Assembly: GCF_000747525.1 (NCBI RefSeq)
Contig: NZ_CP009278.1
Span: 3,534,001 to 3,598,000, forward strand
Direction of reading: 5' to 3'
DNA length: 64,000 nucleotides
Origin: Sphingobacterium sp. ML3W
GTDB taxonomy: Bacteria > Bacteroidota > Bacteroidia > Sphingobacteriales > Sphingobacteriaceae
In this document: piece after piece, positions 14,962 through 24,022 of the stretch
Layout of the letters: each line of letters opens with the position of its first letter
Numbering within the stretch: the first letter of the stretch is position 1
The notes under the pieces: model-generated
Told to the model about the DNA's origin: nothing
Seen by the model: only the letters and a program-made list of their open reading frames with translations
Databases searched by the model: none
Translations under genes and position numbers: made by a program

Positions 14962-17133
14962 ATGATGAAAAAAATTCAAATTATCATCCTTGTACTCCTC
15001 TCATGCTATATGCCCCATTACCTTATGGCCCAACGGGTCTGGACGGAAGATGGTGCACAATATTATGAATTCACAACTAGAGGTATCGAAATTATCAATC
15101 CCAAAAATGCAAATCGGACCATGTTCTTGACCAGTGAATCTCTAATTCCAATAGGTACACAGAAACCGCTAAAAGTAGATTTATTCAGTCTTTCGGATAA
15201 TAGAGAATGGATACTGATTTACACCAATAGTAAACGGGTCTGGCGAGAAAACACCCGTGGCGATTATTGGGTCTATAATCAAAAATCCAAGCAACTAAAA
15301 CAAATCGGTAAACAATTCCCTCCCGCTCAGCTCATGTTTGCCAAATTCAATCCTCAAGGAGATAAAGTGGCTTATGTAAATAAAGAAAATCATAATATCT
15401 ATATTGAAAACCTCTCCAATGGTAATATCACACAAATTACCAAAGATGGCACCGATCGCATCATCAATGGCACCTTCGACTGGGTTTATGAAGAAGAATT
15501 TGGTTGCAAGGATGGCTTTAGATGGTCTCCTGATGGCGGGTCGATTGCCTACTGGAAACTAGATGCACGGGGCATCCGTAATTTCCTGATGATAAACAAT
15601 ACCGATAGTATTTATTCTTATACAATTCCAATCGAATATCCTAAGGTAGGACAATCGCCAAGCGCAAGTTCAATCTGGACTTATCAACTTGCTACAGAAT
15701 CTAACACTAAAATAAATATTCCCGGAGATCCTTATCAACATTATATACCTCGTATGGAATGGTGCTTGGACAGTAAACAATTGATCTTGCAACAACTCAA
15801 TCGGAAACAGAATGAAAGCAAAATCTTCACCGTTGCGTTACAGTCCAATAAAGCGAATAACATACATACAGAAAAAAGTGACTCTTGGATAGATATTAAA
15901 GCAAGATGGAATAATAACAATCCAGCAGGTTGGGATTGGATACAACAAGGAAAAGCCTTTATTTGGGTATCCGAAAAAGACGGTTGGCGCAAAATCTATC
16001 AGGTGGACCTGATGGGTAATGAAAAATTGATTACAAAAGCTGATTATGATATCATTAATTTTGATTTTCTGGATTCAAAAAATAAGACAATTTATTTCAC
16101 AGCTTCTCCAGACAATGCAACTCAAAAATATTTATATAGCGTATCGACGGATGGGGGCACTCCTAAAAGACTAACCCCAGCATCCTACACAGGAACCGGC
16201 CATTATGATATCTCTAAAAATGGTCAGATTGCAATCTTCGGTTTCAGTAATCACCGTGAATTAAAAAGAAATGCTGTAATCAGTTTACCATCACATCATA
16301 TTTTAAAGGATTTTGACATCAAACAACAAAAGAATACAAGTGACGGAATAGCAGAATTTTTTAAAATAAAAACGGTTGATGATGTAGAATTAGATGGATG
16401 GATGGTTAAACCCTTGGATTTTGATCCCTCTAAAAAATATCCCGTAGTCTTTATGGTCTATGGCGAACCTGCATCACAGACTGTCTTGGACAATTATTAT
16501 GCAGGATACAATCAACTCTATCAAGGCAGCATGGCCAAAGATGGCTATATCTACATTTCCTTGGACAATCGCGGCACTCCCGCTCCTAAAGGTAGCCACT
16601 GGCGTAAAAGTATTTATCGCCAGATTGGACAACTGAATATCAAAGATCAAGCAATGGCCGCCAAAGAAATATTAAAGTGGCATTTTGTAGATAGCACCCG
16701 TATAGCTGTTTGGGGATGGAGTGGTGGTGGTTCCAGCACATTGAATCTTTTGGGACAATATCCAGAAATATACAAAACAGGAATTGCAATTGCAGCTGTC
16801 TCCAACCAGCTCCTATATGACAATGTTTATCAGGAAAGATACATGGGTCTCCCGCAAGAGAATTTGGCTGATTTTGAAAATGGTTCACCTATTAAGTATG
16901 CGAAAAATATTAAAGGAAACCTATTGTACATTCATGGTACGGGTGACGACAATGTGCATTATCAGAATGCTGAAGTACTCATTGACGAACTGATCAAGCA
17001 TCAGGTGCAATTTCAACTGATGGCCTACCCAAATCGCAGTCACTCAATCAGCGAGGGTAAGGGTACAAATGAGCATTTAAAAACGTTATTTACCAATTAT
17101 TTAAAACAACACTGCCCTCCTGGCGCTAAATAA
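14962..17133 (+). CDS. Dipeptidyl peptidase IV-type serine peptidase (S9B)
   Basis: Periplasmic exopeptidase releasing N-terminal dipeptides, often Xaa-Pro. 723 aa with a signal peptide (MMKKIQIIILVLLSCY..., cleavage near MAQR). An N-terminal beta-propeller holds the double-Glu signature DWVYEEEF (173-180) that binds the free amino terminus. The C-terminal alpha/beta-hydrolase has GWSGGG with Ser587, HGTGDDNVH with Asp662 and NRSHS with His694, matching the family triad. Tyr in GWSYGG is replaced by Gly. It is monocistronic, followed by a hairpin terminator at 17281. A second S9 peptidase lies convergently at 17644-19881. Confidence 0.93.
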   Translation: MMKKIQIIILVLLSCYMPHYLMAQRVWTEDGAQYYEFTTRGIEIINPKNANRTMFLTSESLIPIGTQKPLKVDLFSLSDNREWILIYTNSKRVWRENTRGDYWVYNQKSKQLKQIGKQFPPAQLMFAKFNPQGDKVAYVNKENHNIYIENLSNGNITQITKDGTDRIINGTFDWVYEEEFGCKDGFRWSPDGGSIAYWKLDARGIRNFLMINNTDSIYSYTIPIEYPKVGQSPSASSIWTYQLATESNTKINIPGDPYQHYIPRMEWCLDSKQLILQQLNRKQNESKIFTVALQSNKANNIHTEKSDSWIDIKARWNNNNPAGWDWIQQGKAFIWVSEKDGWRKIYQVDLMGNEKLITKADYDIINFDFLDSKNKTIYFTASPDNATQKYLYSVSTDGGTPKRLTPASYTGTGHYDISKNGQIAIFGFSNHRELKRNAVISLPSHHILKDFDIKQQKNTSDGIAEFFKIKTVDDVELDGWMVKPLDFDPSKKYPVVFMVYGEPASQTVLDNYYAGYNQLYQGSMAKDGYIYISLDNRGTPAPKGSHWRKSIYRQIGQLNIKDQAMAAKEILKWHFVDSTRIAVWGWSGGGSSTLNLLGQYPEIYKTGIAIAAVSNQLLYDNVYQERYMGLPQENLADFENGSPIKYAKNIKGNLLYIHGTGDDNVHYQNAEVLIDELIKHQVQFQLMAYPNRSHSISEGKGTNEHLKTLFTNYLKQHCPPGAK

Positions 17134-17280
17134 TTACCACCTATGAAAAGAAAACTATTATTTGCATTGAGCAGCTTACTATTGAAAACAACCTTTCAAG
17201 ATGCATCCCTTCAGTTAATGACAAAAAAGATGAATTTAATTGGGTCGACTCTCTACATCGAAATTTAATAAGTCTCTCCA

Positions 17281-17316
17281 TAATAAGAAAGACCCATAAT
17301 AGGGTCTTTCTTATTA
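17281..17316. terminator. Hairpin terminator
   Basis: Perfect 15-bp stem, 17281-17295 with 17302-17316, loop ATAATA, in A/T-rich surroundings downstream of the peptidase gene. The tail is not a pure U-run. Confidence 0.6.
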
Positions 17317-17318
17317 TA

Positions 17319-17354
17319 GTTATTGTTATTGTTATTGTTATTGTTATTGTTATT
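17319..17354. repeat. Hexanucleotide tandem repeat (GTTATT)x6
   Basis: Six uninterrupted copies of GTTATT immediately after the hairpin at 17281-17316. It lies in a non-coding spacer, so slippage would not shift a reading frame. Confidence 0.95.
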
Positions 17355-17643
17355 TACAATCCACTCTTTATTTTAACTTCAAGTAACTTTCGGTAATATT
17401 ACGATCACTTTATAAGCTCTCCTCTTGAATATTCGATAGCCAAGAAGAACCTTAATATTACTGTGCGCAGTGAACCGAGCCGCTCAAACTGTATTGAGGC
17501 ACCTTGATACCGGTCTACTATTGGGGCTTTATTCTACAGACCCTTTTCATCCTATTCCACCATTAAAATAAGCAGAATAGTCCTAAAGCATCCCTGAAAA
17601 ATTCTCAGTCCTATCGAAGGAAAAGATTACAATCCTGATAAGA

Positions 17644-19881
17644 TCAATATTGATTCCACGCCGGAGGATTTACACCCAAGAGGTGTTTTACAAAATAATC
17701 CCTACGTTTTTTCTCACCAAAATCACCACCCGAAGAATGGCCCATTCCGGGAACCATGATGAAATCATGATTTTTACCTGCTTTGATGAGTGCATCAACC
17801 AATTGAAAAGTAGAAGCAGGATCCACATTATCATCCAATTCGCCTACGATTAATAATAAGTCACCTTTGAGATTAGCGGCATTTTCTACATTAGAACAAG
17901 CTGCATATTCAGGACCTATCGGCCACCCCATCCACTGTTCATTCCACCAAATTTTATCCATTCTATTATCATGACAGCCACACGAAGAGACACCAACCTT
18001 ATAAAAATCAGGATGAAACAACAGCGCCCCAGTAGAACTTTGACCGCCTGCCGAAGTACCATAAATTCCAACCCGTTGGATATCCATCTGCTCATACTTT
18101 CTAGCCGCAGCCTGCATCCATAAAATGCGATCGGGGAAACCAGCGTCCTTCAAATTTTTCCAGCTGATATCTTGAACTGCCTTCGAGCGGTTAGAGGTTC
18201 CCATCCCATCTATCTGTACAACGATAAACCCCAACTCGGCCAACTCATACATACCACTAGGATTGGCATAGAATGATTTAGGGACAAATGAACTGTGCGG
18301 TCCTGCATAAATATACTCAATCACAGGGTATTTTTTTTCAGGGTCAAAATTTGTAGGTCGAATGATAATTCCCCAAACATCCGTCACCCCATCTCTCGCT
18401 TTGGTCGTAAATACCTCAGGAGCTTTCCATCCCAAAGTTTGCAAAGTGTTTAAATTTGTTTTTTCCAATTCTAGCATTACATTTCCTTTATAATCACGTA
18501 AAACTGCGACCGGAGCTTGATCAACACGAGAATAGGTATCTATAAATTGTGAGTAATCGTTATTAAAAACCGCTTGATGGTTTGCATCATCATGAGTCAA
18601 TTCTTTCAAATTCTGACCATCAAAATCGATCGAATAATATTGAATGAAGTATGGGTCTTGATTTCTGTTTCTACCACTGCCCTCAAAAATAATTTTCCGT
18701 TTATCTTCATCCACATGAATTACTTTCCTGACCACCCATTCTCCTGCAGTAATCTGATTCTTCACTTTCCCTGTTTTTCCATCATATAGGTATAAATGGT
18801 TCCAACCATCACGTTCAGAAGCCCAAATGATTTCACTTCCATCCAAGATATCCGTCCTGTATTTTTTACCACTATAATCGATAAATGTCTTATTAGTTTC
18901 CTTAATTATAAACCTAGAGACACCCGAATTTGCATCCAGCTCCATGACTCCGTATTCTTGATGTCCTCTTTTATTGAATTCGAACGTTACAGCACGCCCG
19001 TCCTTTCGCCATGAAAAATCGGAGATATCAAATTGATTTTCGATCAAAGAGATATCAAAAACAAAAAGTTGATTGCGCTTTAAGTTAAAGACAACAGGTG
19101 ATTTCTGTGGTAATGCATCCCCTGGCTTGACATAATCTCGGGCCTGCAACTTGGGTTGCAACTGCTCTTTTGGAGAAGATTCAATCAACGTCAATTGCCT
19201 TACCTCAACTTTTTGAATCTTTACCGCAGCTATTTTCTCGCTATCGCCAGACCATTGAATGCGATTACTATAATACTGTTGATTATTTCCATCAAAGGTG
19301 ACCTGGCGGGCATCTTTTAATTTTCCTTTAGGCGCTACGAACACATTATGATTCCTTATAAACGCAACTTGAAGTTTATTCGGTGCTTCAATCTCCCTAT
19401 ATTCATCATCGGCATAACGTCTCCCCCAATATCCTGAACCTACATTTCGTTCTTTGCGTTCACTTGGACCAGTTTGCTTCAACTCATTACGCTTCCGACT
19501 CCATATCCACTGAAAATCTTCCAAATCCAAAGATACCTGTTGTTCATCCAGCAAGGTAATACGATCATTTGTGATACTGCGATATTCAAGCTTACGTCCC
19601 AATTGATTCTCGACCGCAGCTAACACCTTTTGGACATCAAATAACAGTTCCTTTTTCTTTTGTTGTGGAATCACTAAGATATATTCCTTCCCTTTGGCAG
19701 TAGCACGATCATACCAAAACAAGTCTCCCTTCTCATTCCAAAAAAATTGACCGGGAAGATTTTCCACTTTGTTGGTCAACTGTGACTTTAAATCTTTGGA
19801 TCTTTTATAATCGCCTAAGGTGCCCTGCCCAAGCACCAATTGCACACAAAATAGAAGTAAGAAAGTATTAAGAAATTTCAT
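17644..19881 (-). CDS. S9 family serine peptidase (DPP IV-like), secreted
   Basis: 745 aa from ATG 19881, which gives the signal peptide MKFLNTFLLLFCVQLVLGQ; the longer frame from 19938 adds an unlikely leader. An N-terminal propeller (WASERDGWNHLYLYD) is followed by an alpha/beta hydrolase with GIYGTSAGGQS (nucleophile Ser), GELDDNVDP (Asp) and GMGHSSGG (His). Unlike the neighbour at 14962 I find no DWVYEEE double-Glu signature, so it may not be a strict dipeptidyl peptidase. A Cys pair occurs in SSCGCHDN. Both peptidases probably feed periplasmic peptide breakdown. It converges with the 14962 gene across a 510-base spacer. Confidence 0.9.
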   Translation of the reverse strand: MKFLNTFLLLFCVQLVLGQGTLGDYKRSKDLKSQLTNKVENLPGQFFWNEKGDLFWYDRATAKGKEYILVIPQQKKKELLFDVQKVLAAVENQLGRKLEYRSITNDRITLLDEQQVSLDLEDFQWIWSRKRNELKQTGPSERKERNVGSGYWGRRYADDEYREIEAPNKLQVAFIRNHNVFVAPKGKLKDARQVTFDGNNQQYYSNRIQWSGDSEKIAAVKIQKVEVRQLTLIESSPKEQLQPKLQARDYVKPGDALPQKSPVVFNLKRNQLFVFDISLIENQFDISDFSWRKDGRAVTFEFNKRGHQEYGVMELDANSGVSRFIIKETNKTFIDYSGKKYRTDILDGSEIIWASERDGWNHLYLYDGKTGKVKNQITAGEWVVRKVIHVDEDKRKIIFEGSGRNRNQDPYFIQYYSIDFDGQNLKELTHDDANHQAVFNNDYSQFIDTYSRVDQAPVAVLRDYKGNVMLELEKTNLNTLQTLGWKAPEVFTTKARDGVTDVWGIIIRPTNFDPEKKYPVIEYIYAGPHSSFVPKSFYANPSGMYELAELGFIVVQIDGMGTSNRSKAVQDISWKNLKDAGFPDRILWMQAAARKYEQMDIQRVGIYGTSAGGQSSTGALLFHPDFYKVGVSSCGCHDNRMDKIWWNEQWMGWPIGPEYAACSNVENAANLKGDLLLIVGELDDNVDPASTFQLVDALIKAGKNHDFIMVPGMGHSSGGDFGEKKRRDYFVKHLLGVNPPAWNQY

Positions 19882-20036
19882 TTTTTTTCGTTTAGGGTTT
19901 ATCAAATAATAGATTGGAATACCTAGTAAAGCAATCAAAATACCAGACTATGTATAGTTGGGTCTAAAAATAACCATTAAAATGATAATGACAAGGTCCA
20001 TCTTGATATATAAAATAACGTGGATAACAGAAAACA

Positions 20037-20069
20037 AAAAAGCATCCCAATAAATTTGGGATGCTTTTT
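20037..20069 (-). terminator. Rho-independent terminator of the oxidoreductase gene
   Basis: Stem 20037-20050 with 20056-20069, loop TAAAT, GC-rich core GCATCCC/GGGATGC, with A-run on the left giving a U-tract on the minus strand. It lies 21 bases past the stop of the gene at 20090. Confidence 0.85.
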
Positions 20070-20089
20070 CATATGCTATTGATAGCAGT

Positions 20090-21373
20090 CTACACTTTTG
20101 GATATACATAACCATTATGATAAGCTGCAGCTAAATATCGGTTAGCCTCTTTGTCCGTAAATTGTCTTTTATTCTTATCCCAATATAATTTCTCCCCAGC
20201 TCTATATGCAATATTTCCCATTTGGGCTAAAATAGCAATATGTGACCCTGCTTCAACAGGAGCACGCAATATCTCCTTATTTTTAGTCAGGATAGCTTCC
20301 ACAAAATTATCCATGTGACGTTCAAGTCCATTGTCCTTAGCTTTTTGAAAAGGAACAGCAGCCATCCGATCGCCTTCTGCCAACACTTCCCATCCATCCC
20401 TATTCAGCACTAATGTTCCGTTATTTCCAATGAACGCTACACCATGACCCTTTTGATAAGGTCCTAAATCAATACCTATTGTATGCTCCCATTGGACATT
20501 GAAGCCATCGAACTCGTACAAAGTGGTCAGTGTATCGGGTGTTTCTTCTGCGTCATCAGGATAAGCAAATTTTCCACCAGCAGCCATCACCGAACGAGGA
20601 TCCGATACTTTCATGCCAATCAGTGCAAAATCCAACATATGCACTCCCCAGTCTGTCATCAACCCTCCTGCATAATCCCAAAACCAACGAAAATTGAAAT
20701 GAAAACGATTAGCATTAAAAGGTCTTTTGGCCGCAGGTCCCAACCACTTATCATAGTGAACTCCCGCTGGAATAGCAGTATCAGATACAATTGGTATATC
20801 TTGCTTCCAACCAATATACGCCCAGACTTTAACTGTTCTTATCTTTCCTAAATTACCAGCATGCAAAAATTTCATCGCATCTTGAAAGTGTTGCTGACTA
20901 CGTTGCCATTGTCCAACCTGAACAATCGCATTATGCTTCTGAGCAACAGCCACCATCAATTCGCATTCTTTAATTGAATTACCAATCGGTTTTTCGACAT
21001 ATACATGTTTTCCTGCTTCAACAGCAGCAACCATCATTAGGCAATGCCAATGATCAGGAGTACCAATGATTACCGCATCGACCTGACGATCTGCCAACAA
21101 TTCTTTATAATCAATATAGGTTTTAACAGATATGCTACGTTTCTTCAATTCATCGACACGCTTTGTTAATACATTCTCATCAACATCACAAAGAGCTGTG
21201 CAGATTACATTTTGATTTTTCAGTATAGCCATCAGGTTTGACCACCCCATTCCATTTACGCCAATGACGCCAACACGAATTTTTTGTGTGTTTCCAAAAA
21301 CGCCATGACGATTAAATAATAGCGCCGAAGCAGCTAAAAAGCTAGAGGTCTTTATAAATTTCTGTCTATTCAT
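20090..21373 (-). CDS. Gfo/Idh/MocA family NAD(P)-dependent oxidoreductase, exported type
   Basis: 427 aa. The N-terminus MNRQKFIKTSSFLAASALLF looks like a degenerate Tat-type leader (NRQKFIK in place of RRxFLK) as in many exported Bacteroidota members. The Rossmann motif is RVGVIGVNGMG, followed by CDVDE, the EKPIG signature (catalytic-site Lys) and the C-terminal-domain segment AGGLMTDWGVHMLD. Members oxidise or reduce sugars and derivatives; some exported relatives are NAD-dependent glycosidases (GH109), which cannot be excluded. Single gene with its own terminator. The upstream region is cut by an insertion sequence about 330 bases away. Confidence 0.85.
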   Translation of the reverse strand: MNRQKFIKTSSFLAASALLFNRHGVFGNTQKIRVGVIGVNGMGWSNLMAILKNQNVICTALCDVDENVLTKRVDELKKRSISVKTYIDYKELLADRQVDAVIIGTPDHWHCLMMVAAVEAGKHVYVEKPIGNSIKECELMVAVAQKHNAIVQVGQWQRSQQHFQDAMKFLHAGNLGKIRTVKVWAYIGWKQDIPIVSDTAIPAGVHYDKWLGPAAKRPFNANRFHFNFRWFWDYAGGLMTDWGVHMLDFALIGMKVSDPRSVMAAGGKFAYPDDAEETPDTLTTLYEFDGFNVQWEHTIGIDLGPYQKGHGVAFIGNNGTLVLNRDGWEVLAEGDRMAAVPFQKAKDNGLERHMDNFVEAILTKNKEILRAPVEAGSHIAILAQMGNIAYRAGEKLYWDKNKRQFTDKEANRYLAAAYHNGYVYPKV

Positions 21374-21692
21374 AATATTGTTTACAAGAGTTAGCTTATC
21401 ATATCAAGAAGGACAAGTATCATAATCCACCCCTAAGCTCTGTGGCATTACAGATGTGATTCAACTTACGCTTCGATTTTTATATTGATGTTATCACTAA
21501 CAAAAAAGAAATGATTTTTAGGTCAAAGTTTAGTTTATATACGAATATATAAAAAAAAGACACTTCTTCAAAGTGAACATTATTCACATACACTTATCTG
21601 TAAAATATAATATAATTGTTACGCATAGATACTATTCAAAATTCAAGTATTTGCTTGATTAAGACATTACACCACATATACACAGTTTAAAG
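21374..21692. other. Spacer upstream of the oxidoreductase gene
   Basis: About 320 A/T-rich bases without a recognisable gene. It should contain the oxidoreductase promoter, but no exact TAnnTTTG box was seen on the minus strand. Confidence 0.5.
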
Positions 21693-21701
21693 TAGCAATA
21701 T
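21693..21701. repeat. Target-site duplication, left copy (TAGCAATAT)
   Basis: Nine bases identical to 23051-23059, flanking the insertion sequence. A tenth base (G) also matches but coincides with the IS end on the right. Confidence 0.85.
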
Positions 21702-21786
21702 CACTTCCGTCCTAAATAAATTTTAGGCGCGTGTTTCCCTTGAAACAGTATCTATTTTTAGATAATTTCAATTTTGACCCTATTTT

Positions 21787-22962
21787 TTAGTCTGAGAATA
21801 TCTGTAGCTGTCCATTTTTACCCTTAACTGGTGGCCTGATAAAAGGATCATCTATCCATTGCCATATATTTATTTTCACGAATATATTCATCCTGATAAA
21901 CCCGACCAAGTTAGACAGATTCCAATCGTATTTAGCCTTCTTCTGAAGGTATTTGAGCAGTAATATTCCAATCAACGAAGTCCATATTTGGATCATGACC
22001 GCATTTTCAGAAGTACCCACAAAAGATGATATTTTTAAGCGTTGCTTCAGATGCTTGAAGAAAATCTCGATCTGCCATCGCTGTTTATAAATGTTAGCTA
22101 CTAGTGATGCCTTCCATTGGATATTATTTGTCAGAAAGTGGTACTGGTTGTCTGTGCTGCTGTCCCAAAAGTGAATCAAGCGTAATGGTTTAGAGTTGTA
22201 TCTATCTGCTGATGGACCAGAAAGCTCAATGATCTCATCTTTAATGATTCCCTTTTCAAGGAGTGCTTCACTCTGGTATGACTTGATAACGTTGTACTTC
22301 ATGTTAGTTTTACTCCTGGTAACAAAATAACAACCTCTGCTGTCCAAATCCCCGAGCCAGTTGTAATCCACATAACCTCTATCCACCACTACAACGCTTC
22401 CTTTGGAAAAACTATAGCTACCCGCACGCTGGCTTTCATGAACTTTCCCGTCTGTAATCTGCATGAAAACAGGAAGACATCCATCATAATCCAGCACAGT
22501 GTGCAGTTTTACAGCACCTTTGGTGCTTCTAAATTTAGCCCAGTCAAATACAGATAAACATAAAGGGATGATACTGGCATCCATCAGATAAACCTTGCGC
22601 TTTAATTGCGTTAGATCTTTGCGCAAATGGGTATCCTTTTGCCATAGCTTATCTAATAGCGAAAAGTACAGATCTTTAAAGAGTTCATGGGTGCGGTGCT
22701 TGTTGATATAGGAAATATTGGACTTGCTGGGTGCTCTACCAACACCTAAATGGTTCAAATTACCAGTCGTACTACGTAAGCCATTACTGATATCACGAAC
22801 TGAATCTGCAGAAGAAAAATGGCAAAACAACATGCTAGCAAGATGCGTCCAGCTGTTGATCCCTTTACAATGTTTGTCACTCTTGTGCTTAGCAACCAAA
22901 ACCTTGAATAATTCGCGGTCGATAAGTGATAAAATCTGACTAAAAACGTTTAAATTTACCAT
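21787..22962 (-). CDS. IS4-family DDE transposase
   Basis: 391 aa, full length, starting at ATG 22962. N-terminal DUF4372-like region (about 5-75), then the DDE domain: Asp128 in LMDASII, Asp194 in VVVDRGYVDY and Glu299 within the YREK signature Y-x2-R-x3-E-x6-K (Tyr292, Arg295, Glu299, Lys306). No stop or frameshift was seen. The start codon lies beside an inverted-repeat structure that may limit translation. Confidence 0.95.
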   Translation of the reverse strand: MVNLNVFSQILSLIDRELFKVLVAKHKSDKHCKGINSWTHLASMLFCHFSSADSVRDISNGLRSTTGNLNHLGVGRAPSKSNISYINKHRTHELFKDLYFSLLDKLWQKDTHLRKDLTQLKRKVYLMDASIIPLCLSVFDWAKFRSTKGAVKLHTVLDYDGCLPVFMQITDGKVHESQRAGSYSFSKGSVVVVDRGYVDYNWLGDLDSRGCYFVTRSKTNMKYNVIKSYQSEALLEKGIIKDEIIELSGPSADRYNSKPLRLIHFWDSSTDNQYHFLTNNIQWKASLVANIYKQRWQIEIFFKHLKQRLKISSFVGTSENAVMIQIWTSLIGILLLKYLQKKAKYDWNLSNLVGFIRMNIFVKINIWQWIDDPFIRPPVKGKNGQLQIFSD

Positions 22963-23022
22963 GGCGGTGTGTTAAAATTTGACGATTTAAATATAGCAAC
23001 TTTGCTATAGCAAAACACCGCC
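22963..23022 (-). promoter_or_regulatory. Nested inverted repeats at the transposase start
   Basis: GGCGGTGT (22963-22970), directly abutting the start codon, pairs with ACACCGCC (23015-23022). Inside it ATAGCAA-CT-TTGCTAT (22993-23008) is a second palindrome. In mRNA reading in from outside, such a fold could hide the translation start, a known way for IS elements to avoid expression from neighbouring promoters. Confidence 0.5.
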
Positions 23023-23050
23023 ACTTTTTTCAACGTTTAGGACGCTACTG

Positions 23051-23059
23051 TAGCAATAT
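23051..23059. repeat. Target-site duplication, right copy (TAGCAATAT)
   Basis: Identical to 21693-21701; marks the right edge of the insertion sequence. Confidence 0.85.
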
Positions 23060-23121
23060 AATTTACTGAATAAATAAATGCATAATTTTTCAATCAAACA
23101 AAGCTTACTTTGTTATTTTTA

Positions 23122-23145
23122 CACTATTTTTGAAGAAAAATAGTG
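23122..23145 (+). promoter_or_regulatory. Hairpin just upstream of purC
   Basis: Perfect 10-bp stem CACTATTTTT/AAAAATAGTG around GAAG, ending 17 bases before the purC ATG. TATTTTTG (23125-23132) within it also fits the -7 consensus, so it may be promoter sequence rather than an RNA structure. No -33 box at proper spacing was seen. Confidence 0.4.
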
Positions 23146-23162
23146 ACCATTCTTATTTTAAT

Positions 23163-23849
23163 ATGGAATTAATTTACAAAGGCAAAACAAAAGATGTCTA
23201 TAGCCTAGGACAACATCAAGTATTACTAAAGTTTAAAGACGACGTTACTGGGGAAGACGGAGTATTCGATCCAGGAGCAAACACGGTTGGACTCACCATT
23301 GATGGTGCAGGAAAATCGGGTTTAAAAATGACTAAGTTCTTCTTTGAACGCTTAAGCAAACTCGGTATCGCCACCCACTATGTATCTGCTGATTTGGATG
23401 AGGTGAGTATGGTAGTTAAAGAAGCCGCCCCATTTGGAAAAGGTTTAGAGGTTATCTGTAGATACCGTGCCGTAGGAAGTTTCTTGAGAAGATACGCTGC
23501 ATATTGCCAAGAAGGCGATGCTTTAGATGCATTTGTTGAAGTAACGATTAAGGATGACGAAAGAGGTGACCCTACGATTTCAGATGATGCATTGGAAATG
23601 TTAGGTATTTTACCAAAAGCTGATTATCAAGAATTAAAATCGCTAACAAAAAAAATCTGTGACATTATTAAAACAGAATTAGCGAAAAAAGATTTGGAAC
23701 TATACGATATTAAATTAGAGTTCGGAAGAGACAAAGCTACAGGAGATTTACTATTGATAGATGAAATTTCAGGTGGTAATATGCGTGTTTATAAAAATGG
23801 AACGTACATTGCACCTTTAGACTTAGAAAAAGATTTTCTAGGCGTTTAA
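23163..23849 (+). CDS. purC: Phosphoribosylaminoimidazole-succinocarboxamide synthase (SAICAR synthetase)
   Basis: Purine biosynthesis enzyme joining CAIR and aspartate with ATP to give SAICAR; cytosolic. 228 aa from ATG 23163 (MELIYKGKTKDVYSL); the frame extends upstream but that leader lies in the hairpin/promoter region. Landmarks: GKTKDVY at the N-terminus, LEVICRYRAVGSFLRRY (the usual substrate-site region) and LLIDEISGGNMR near the C-terminus. Length is normal. The IS element ends 112 bases upstream, so its original promoter may be displaced. A large hairpin follows at 23887. Confidence 0.96.
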   Translation: MELIYKGKTKDVYSLGQHQVLLKFKDDVTGEDGVFDPGANTVGLTIDGAGKSGLKMTKFFFERLSKLGIATHYVSADLDEVSMVVKEAAPFGKGLEVICRYRAVGSFLRRYAAYCQEGDALDAFVEVTIKDDERGDPTISDDALEMLGILPKADYQELKSLTKKICDIIKTELAKKDLELYDIKLEFGRDKATGDLLLIDEISGGNMRVYKNGTYIAPLDLEKDFLGV

Positions 23850-23886
23850 TTCAGCTTCAATATCGAAGTAACACCTAAAGAATATA

Positions 23887-23949
23887 CTTATAACAAACGA
23901 AACGCGTTGTTTTGCCATGAGCAAAGTAGCGCGTTTCGTTTGTTATAAG
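23887..23949. terminator. Large hairpin between convergent genes
   Basis: Perfect 20-bp stem (23887-23906 with 23930-23949) around a 23-base loop that itself contains a TTTGC/GCAAA pair. It lies between the stops at 23849 and 24023 and probably terminates both genes, though U-tracts are weak and the stem is unusually long. Confidence 0.65.
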
Positions 23950-24022
23950 GTAATAGATTAATTCCTGTACATAAAACTTAAATATGGCCTTTCTTATAAA
24001 AATTAAAAACTCATCTAAAATA

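Larger units (their letters stand above)
17134..17643. other. Gene-free spacer with possible gene remnant, terminator and hexanucleotide repeat
   Basis: A 41-codon ORF at 17143-17268 starts like a signal peptide (MKRKLLFALSSLLL) and then loses sense; a shifted frame reads DKKDEFNWVDSLHRNL, so this may be the decayed start of a secreted protein. Beyond the repeat at 17319-17354, the stretch 17360-17643 shows nothing recognisable. Confidence 0.4.
21702..23050 (-). mobile_element. Complete IS4-family insertion sequence, 1349 bp
   Basis: Terminal inverted repeats are CACTTCCGTCCTAAA on the left and CAGTAGCGTCCTAAA on the right (12 of 15 match; CGTCCTAAA is identical). Nine-base direct repeats flank it, a sign of intact transposition. 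It carries one transposase gene with intact catalytic residues, so it may still be active. It is inserted between the oxidoreductase gene and purC. Confidence 0.9.

Noticed and set aside
17319..17354. Possible CRISPR-like repeat
   Set aside because: It is a six-base tandem repeat without spacers; no cas genes are present.
21693..23059. Larger composite transposon or genomic island around the IS
   Set aside because: Target duplications close directly on the single IS and neighbours are ordinary chromosomal genes.
23122..23145. Purine riboswitch upstream of purC
   Set aside because: Only a simple 10-bp hairpin is visible; the three-way junction and conserved loops of a purine riboswitch are not seen.
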